From: Candidatus Sulfuritelmatomonas gaucii
GTDB lineage: Bacteria; Acidobacteriota; Terriglobia; Terriglobales; Acidobacteriaceae
Assembly: GCA_900290245.1 (NCBI GenBank)
Contig: OKRB01000150.1
Span: forward strand, 1-46,223
Direction of reading: 5' to 3'
DNA length: 46,223 nt
Below are positions 44,598 to 46,223 of the stretch, in pieces (the first letter of the stretch is position 1; each line of letters opens with the position of its first letter). The position numbers and the translations under genes are program-made. The notes under the pieces are model-generated. The model saw nothing but the letters and a program-made list of their open reading frames with translations. It did not search any database and was not told the origin of the DNA.

Positions 44598-44909
44598 TCA
44601 GCACTGTTTCCCATTCAGGAAGATGGCGTCTCGTTGAGCGTTTTCGATCGTGAGACAGCCCCACGGTCCCGACACCGAGTCTGGAATCGGCTCAAGTGTC
44701 GCGTCGATCGTCGTGGTGGTCCCGCCTGCGATTGAAACGTCCTTGGTGAAGGTGTTGTAGCCATAGTTGACGACGTCAATCCGATGGTTCCCCACACTGA
44801 GCTCGATCGGGTGATAAGCCTGTCCCATTGCCTGGCCATCCACGAAAACATATGCCTACGGCGGAGTCACTTTCACCTTGAGCTTGCTGTCCTGTGCTCG
44901 AACTGGCAT
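44598..44909 (-). pseudogene. PEGA-domain protein with in-frame TAG
   Basis: From the ATG at 44909 (AAAGGA upstream) the frame reads MPVRAQDSKLKVKVTPP, then TAG at 44858-44856, then AYVFVDGQAMGQAYHPIELS and VGNHRIDVVNYGYNTFTKDV, a PEGA beta-sandwich. The nonsense codon replaces one residue in front of the conserved AYVFVDG strand; nothing else is shifted. No signal peptide is left at the N-terminus. The C-terminal tail (GCLTIENAQRDAIFLNG) is intact. Single recent point mutation, sequencing error and readthrough are all possible. Confidence 0.75.
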
Positions 44910-45143
44910 GATCTGTTGTCCTTTCAAGAATCAATGCTCTTGGAATGCCCCTTTGGGTTTGGAAGATTCCCAAGTTTCATGACCGATGCGTTTTTCCGCA
45001 TGTTGGAGGAGCCGGACAACTACCTTGACCACCGGCTCTCAATGAGCACATGGCGCTGTGTGAAAGACGAATTGAATCAGCGCCCTTCGTACGACTGTCA
45101 TTGGGTTCTTGTCTGCGAACTGGGGGTAAGACCTGTGCCGGTT

Positions 45144-45551
45144 TCAGCATTGGCATCGCGCTGCCGAAAGGTGGGAAGGATGCCGCTCCGTTCGAGGCAG
45201 CGCTCCCATGATCATCAACAAGGCACCCAGGCTGCTGCCCTTTTGGTAGAACGCATCCGCGACAACTCCAGAAGACACCTCATCGCCGCAGAACGCGTCG
45301 CTCATGGCGATCAACGGGAGCGCGGGAAATCGCCGACGAACCACCGAGAGGAGCTCAAATCCGGACATGCCCGGCATGTTGAGATCGGAGAGGATTATAT
45401 CCGGAGTCTCTTTCTGAATTTCGATCAATGCGGAAAACCCGTCTTCCGCCGCTCGAACGGAGTAGCCAATCTCAGTAAGCCCGAACGACAACGACTCTCG
45501 AATTGAAGGCTCATTGTCTACGATGAGAAGGCTCGCCTTCCTTTCAGGCAT
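45144..45551 (-). CDS. Response regulator receiver protein, 135 aa
   Basis: GGAGG lies 5 bases before the ATG at 45551. A receiver domain with VDNEPSIRES (acidic pocket; the second Asp is Asn), phospho-acceptor Asp in ILSDLNMPGMSGFELL, Ser in LIAMSDAF and Lys in AFYQKGS. It is a clear paralogue of the receiver at 25397-26050 but lacks the zinc-ribbon tail, ending soon after the domain; sequence behind the stop shows no CxxC pairs. It follows Crp remnant B and the conserved leader block. Confidence 0.85.
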   Translation of the reverse strand: MPERKASLLIVDNEPSIRESLSFGLTEIGYSVRAAEDGFSALIEIQKETPDIILSDLNMPGMSGFELLSVVRRRFPALPLIAMSDAFCGDEVSSGVVADAFYQKGSSLGALLMIMGALPRTERHPSHLSAARCQC

Positions 45552-45598
45552 GCCCCGCCTCCATCTTGCATCATGGCTGATACAGAAACTGGGGTTAG

Positions 45599-45642
45599 TA
45601 TGCCGTCATATTCGTCGCAGCGATGAGCAATTTTGAACACAA
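45599..45642 (-). repeat. Conserved leader block B ahead of response regulator
   Basis: Reverse-strand partner of 25306-25349 (about 38 of 44 bases the same). Located 48 bp before the ATG of the second response regulator. Confidence 0.7.
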
Positions 45643-45766
45643 ATTGGAGATTTCTAACGGGGAACTTTTTGGCGCGTTGACATCAAATCCTCCTTGCGCA
45701 GCGCTCCGATGGGATGCCCGGCCACATAACCGGTGTAAAACTCAAGGGAGGCCGCTTAGGTGGGGC

Positions 45767-45850
45767 TCAATCGTGGAGAACGACATTGAGCAGCGACTTG
45801 TGCACTTGGATCCGGCCCTTGTAATCGATAAAGCCGAGCCTGCGGAAACG
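45767..45850 (-). pseudogene. Crp/Fnr-family regulator, C-terminal remnant B
   Basis: The frame RFRRLGFIDYKGRIQVHKSL then LNVVLHD-stop matches the last ~28 residues of the intact regulator (RFRKLGFISYNGRIQVHKSL). Upstream similarity ends at about 45850. It stands 216 bp before the second response regulator, in the same direction, exactly as remnant A does. Confidence 0.8.
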
Positions 45851-45901
45851 GAGGTCCTGATTCTGAGACCCGGGAATGTACCAACCAATCCTACGCTCTA
45901 T

Positions 45902-45950
45902 CATCCTGAGCGGAGTTTAGTGCGCATAGCGCGCCAAACGGAGTCGAAGG
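45902..45950. repeat. Palindromic intergenic repeat
   Basis: CATCCTGAGCGGAGTTTAGT at the left and AAACGGAGTCGAAGGA at the right surround the imperfect palindrome GCGCATAGCGCGC. I recognise this 'CATCCTGAGCGGAG...GGAGTCGAAGGA' type as a common dispersed repeat in Acidobacteria genomes. Only one copy is in the window. Confidence 0.5.
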
Positions 45951-46223
45951 ACTCGCGGTTATTACTCTGGCACCCATCTTAACCCGCATTTCCTTTTTGA
46001 TTTATCATTCTGAAACCTCGAAGCGTCATAATCGTCAGTGTTTATGAGGGTGCGAACGCGCTTCAGGAGCTTCGGAATTGAGAACCCAATGGGTGAGAAA
46101 CAAAACCGTCCTCATGCTCGCAGAGCGAGCCTTTCAGTAAGTGCCAGACCGCGTCCTGATCCTGATTCCGAGGAATCAGTTCTATCACTTTCAACGCAGA
46201 ATCCATACCGTCCGTTGTGCCGA
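45951..46223. other. Right edge, no gene seen
   Basis: No ORF with family features is visible. A gene may continue beyond the window end. Confidence 0.3.

Overview
The window looks like the chromosome of a soil acidobacterium, probably class Terriglobia. This rests on the gene mix (TPR-CHAT protein, CRTAC1/ASPIC protein, CsbD/YtxH/DUF3309-type stress proteins, many plant-polysaccharide hydrolases), on GC-rich coding sequence, and on intergenic palindromes I associate with that phylum. No rRNA gene, CRISPR array or complete tRNA is visible.

Layout. 0.4-1.0 kb: small membrane-protein pair (-). 1.1-4.6 kb: secreted TPR-CHAT protease-like gene split by an exact 47-bp tandem duplication. 4.7-5.7 kb: decayed mobile-element scar with a serine-recombinase C-terminal remnant and what looks like the 5' half of a tRNA-Gly. 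6.1-10.8 kb: TPR protein (+) converging on a CRTAC1/malectin pair (-). 11-24 kb: carbohydrate locus with GH31 (PA14 insert, alpha-xylosidase-like), GH74 xyloglucanase, a large clan GH-A glycosidase, a type I sulfatase, a GGDEF cyclase and a GH29 alpha-L-fucosidase. The enzyme set fits stepwise breakdown of fucosylated/galactosylated xyloglucan. 25-27.3 kb: response regulator with a zinc-ribbon tail, a 174-aa protein of unknown function and small exported or membrane ORFs. 27.5-33.4 kb: stress and envelope genes (CsbD, MCE/OmpA-like protein, 5'-deleted Mla-type ATPase, DUF3309-like peptide, coiled-coil membrane protein, YtxH protein), a small ORF made of Cys-containing repeats, and a Crp/Fnr regulator. 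34.1-35.6 kb: DHA2 efflux transporter. 35.6-36.5 kb: decayed group II intron reverse transcriptase fused antisense to a small Cys protein. 37-40 kb: three-gene operon (PIG-L deacetylase, GT4, GH100). 40.6 kb: cupin. 41.3-42.7 kb: frameshifted IS66 transposase. 42.8-45.6 kb: M50 protease, secreted protein, nonsense-mutated PEGA gene and a second response regulator.

Two themes stand out. First, genes at many stages of decay lie close together: an exact tandem duplication, in-frame nonsense codons, single-base frameshifts, a 5' deletion and several mobile-element remnants. Second, a [Crp C-terminus - leader - response regulator] cassette occurs twice, about 20 kb apart. In both copies the Crp part is only a remnant, yet a 44-bp leader block is conserved. 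A full Crp homologue lies between them.

The most unusual unexplained item is the GTG-started 77-codon ORF directly behind the Crp/Fnr gene. It has five in-frame copies of a nine-residue motif ending D-P-R-C.
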